Shown here one piece after another: positions 63,255 through 64,000 of a DNA stretch of 64,000 bases. The DNA comes from Erysipelotrichaceae bacterium (lineage in GTDB: Bacteria > Bacillota_I > Bacilli_A > Erysipelotrichales > Erysipelotrichaceae): positions 1 through 64,000 of the forward strand of contig JAFYHT010000007.1 of NCBI GenBank assembly GCA_017539025.1. Direction: 5' to 3'. The stretch's first letter is position 1; every line of letters begins with the position of its first letter. The notes below the pieces were generated by a model, which did no database searches, was not told where the DNA came from, and saw only the letters and a program-made list of their open reading frames with translations. The position numbers and the translations under genes were made by a program.

Positions 63255-64000
63255 TTATTTTGAACTTTCTTTACTGAGATATGCGTTCGCTGTCTGGACT
63301 GTCGCCTCAAGCTGCTCATACGTCTCTTCTTTTTTATCAAATGAATCAAAAGCCGCATTGATCAGATCGAATGTATCGATGAGCTGATTCTTGGCCTGTG
63401 AAATATTGACGATCTTCTTATCGTGGGATTCCAGAGTGATGAAATCGGAAACGATCCCGCTCAACATCGGCAGATAGTGATCATAAAGCCTTCTGAGTTT
63501 GTCGACATTGTCATCGATCTTGGATTCGCAATCTTTGATCTTATCCACTGTCACATCGATCTTTTCCTTGATCTGCTTATCGGAAACCTTTCTTCTCAAA
63601 GACTTCAAGGAAGTGATCGCTTCGTTGCCCTTGATCTTGAGATCTTCTTGCGCCGCATACGTCCTCATGCGGAAAGACAGATTGATGACGTCCTTATCCT
63701 TGATCTTATCCAAGAATGCACAGATCTGATTGTAGAGATCGGGATCGTCACTGTTGAGCTTCTTCAAAGTCGTTTCACTTCCATCGGGAAGCGTTACGAT
63801 CAGAGTCGCCGCATTGGACTTTCCTTTCTTGTCTTCCTTATGCATCCTGGTATCTTTCACCATATACAGCTCACTGTACTGGCTCAAGAAATCATCGATC
63901 TTGCGGATATCGATCTGTTTCTTTCTCTTTCTCCCTCTTTCATCCAGCACTTCATATTTCAGCGTGTTGTCCTTGATCAGAGTGCTTCTGCCTGAAACGG
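63255..64000 (-). CDS. XpaC-like helical protein, N-terminus outside the window
   Basis: The frame runs without a stop from 63255 to the right edge (about 248 codons visible); a GTG at 63950 is an internal codon and not needed as the start. The product is charged, helical and Lys/Asp-rich. The C-terminal third (YLPMLSGIVSDFITLESHDKK, ending in a helix with YEQLEATVQTANAYLS) resembles XpaC/5-bromo-4-chloroindolyl-phosphate-hydrolysis proteins, of unknown function. It is followed after 16 bases by pyk, so the two may be co-transcribed. Confidence 0.6.
   Translation of the reverse strand, partial: VSGRSTLIKDNTLKYEVLDERGRKRKKQIDIRKIDDFLSQYSELYMVKDTRMHKEDKKGKSNAATLIVTLPDGSETTLKKLNSDDPDLYNQICAFLDKIKDKDVINLSFRMRTYAAQEDLKIKGNEAITSLKSLRRKVSDKQIKEKIDVTVDKIKDCESKIDDNVDKLRRLYDHYLPMLSGIVSDFITLESHDKKIVNISQAKNQLIDTFDLINAAFDSFDKKEETYEQLEATVQTANAYLSKESSK

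Noticed and set aside
1-64000. CRISPR array, insertion sequence or prophage
   Set aside because: I found no regularly spaced repeats, no transposase with inverted ends other than the Rpn gene, and no phage structural genes.

Overview
The window reads as the chromosome of a low-to-mid GC, anaerobic Gram-positive bacterium (Bacillota). The gene set would suit the Erysipelotrichia, but I infer that from gene content and style, not from a search. The signs are strong AGGAGG ribosome-binding sites, tightly overlapping operons, lipoproteins with Gram-positive lipoboxes, a reverse rubrerythrin, YtrA-type GntR regulation and no aerobic respiration genes. I see no rRNA, CRISPR array, insertion sequence or prophage. 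There is one tRNA (Arg, anticodon TCT). Coding density is high and no gene-free stretch exceeds about 200 bases. Both window ends cut genes.

Layout. 1-6.2 kb: a cut lipoprotein gene, a DUF4236 protein, glyA with a 50-residue membrane protein upstream, a barnase-like ribonuclease with a two-domain barstar, a stand-alone HPt protein and gpmI. 6.2-8.8 kb: a divergent pair for UDP-uronic acid synthesis, a UDP-glucuronate 4-epimerase and a UDP-glucose dehydrogenase carrying its own XRE DNA-binding domain, with two matching 19-bp palindromes between them. 8.8-17 kb: gpsA, an Lrp regulator with an aminotransferase, then a long leftward operon (HAD phosphatase, rarA, acpS, hybrid histidine kinase, aminotransferase, GtrA). 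17-24 kb: a Cys/Met lyase, a lipoprotein, psuG and a psuK-like kinase with HTH, reverse rubrerythrin, nucleoside hydrolase and deoC. 24-36.5 kb: a GntR-ABC operon, a deacetylase-like protein, tRNA-Arg, an M20 peptidase, an esterase, mtnA, a MetRS-like enzyme, glnA, and a sugar kinase plus SIS pair. 36.5-42.8 kb: a GH42 beta-galactosidase operon with an MFS transporter, an acyltransferase-fold protein, a flavodoxin and an anchored protein.

42.9-59.3 kb is a nucleoside catabolism block. A BmpA/PnrA-type ABC importer lies downstream of an operon with a nitrilase-family amidohydrolase, a TRZ/ATZ deaminase, three different nucleoside phosphorylases in tandem and a YczE-like membrane protein. That operon starts with a leader holding an intrinsic terminator just before the first gene. 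Next come a second nucleoside hydrolase, an Rpn-family nuclease, and a pyrimidine set (uridine phosphorylase, cytidine deaminase, fucose-isomerase-like protein) divergent from a GPH/MFS transporter. With psuG/psuK, deoC, the first nucleoside hydrolase and mtnA, about a third of the window deals with nucleosides, including modified ones. 59.4-64 kb holds a TetR gene, a Cys-rich KTR protein, a PTS EIIC, pyk and a cut XpaC-like gene.

The observations I rate highest are: (1) the anchored barnase with a double barstar whose first domain has lost key contact residues; (2) the XRE-Ugd fusion with paired operators, which looks like an enzyme that controls its own pathway; (3) three genes in which a -10 box lies exactly six bases before the ATG with no ribosome-binding site, i.e. 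likely leaderless mRNAs; and (4) the triple-phosphorylase operon with its attenuator-like leader.
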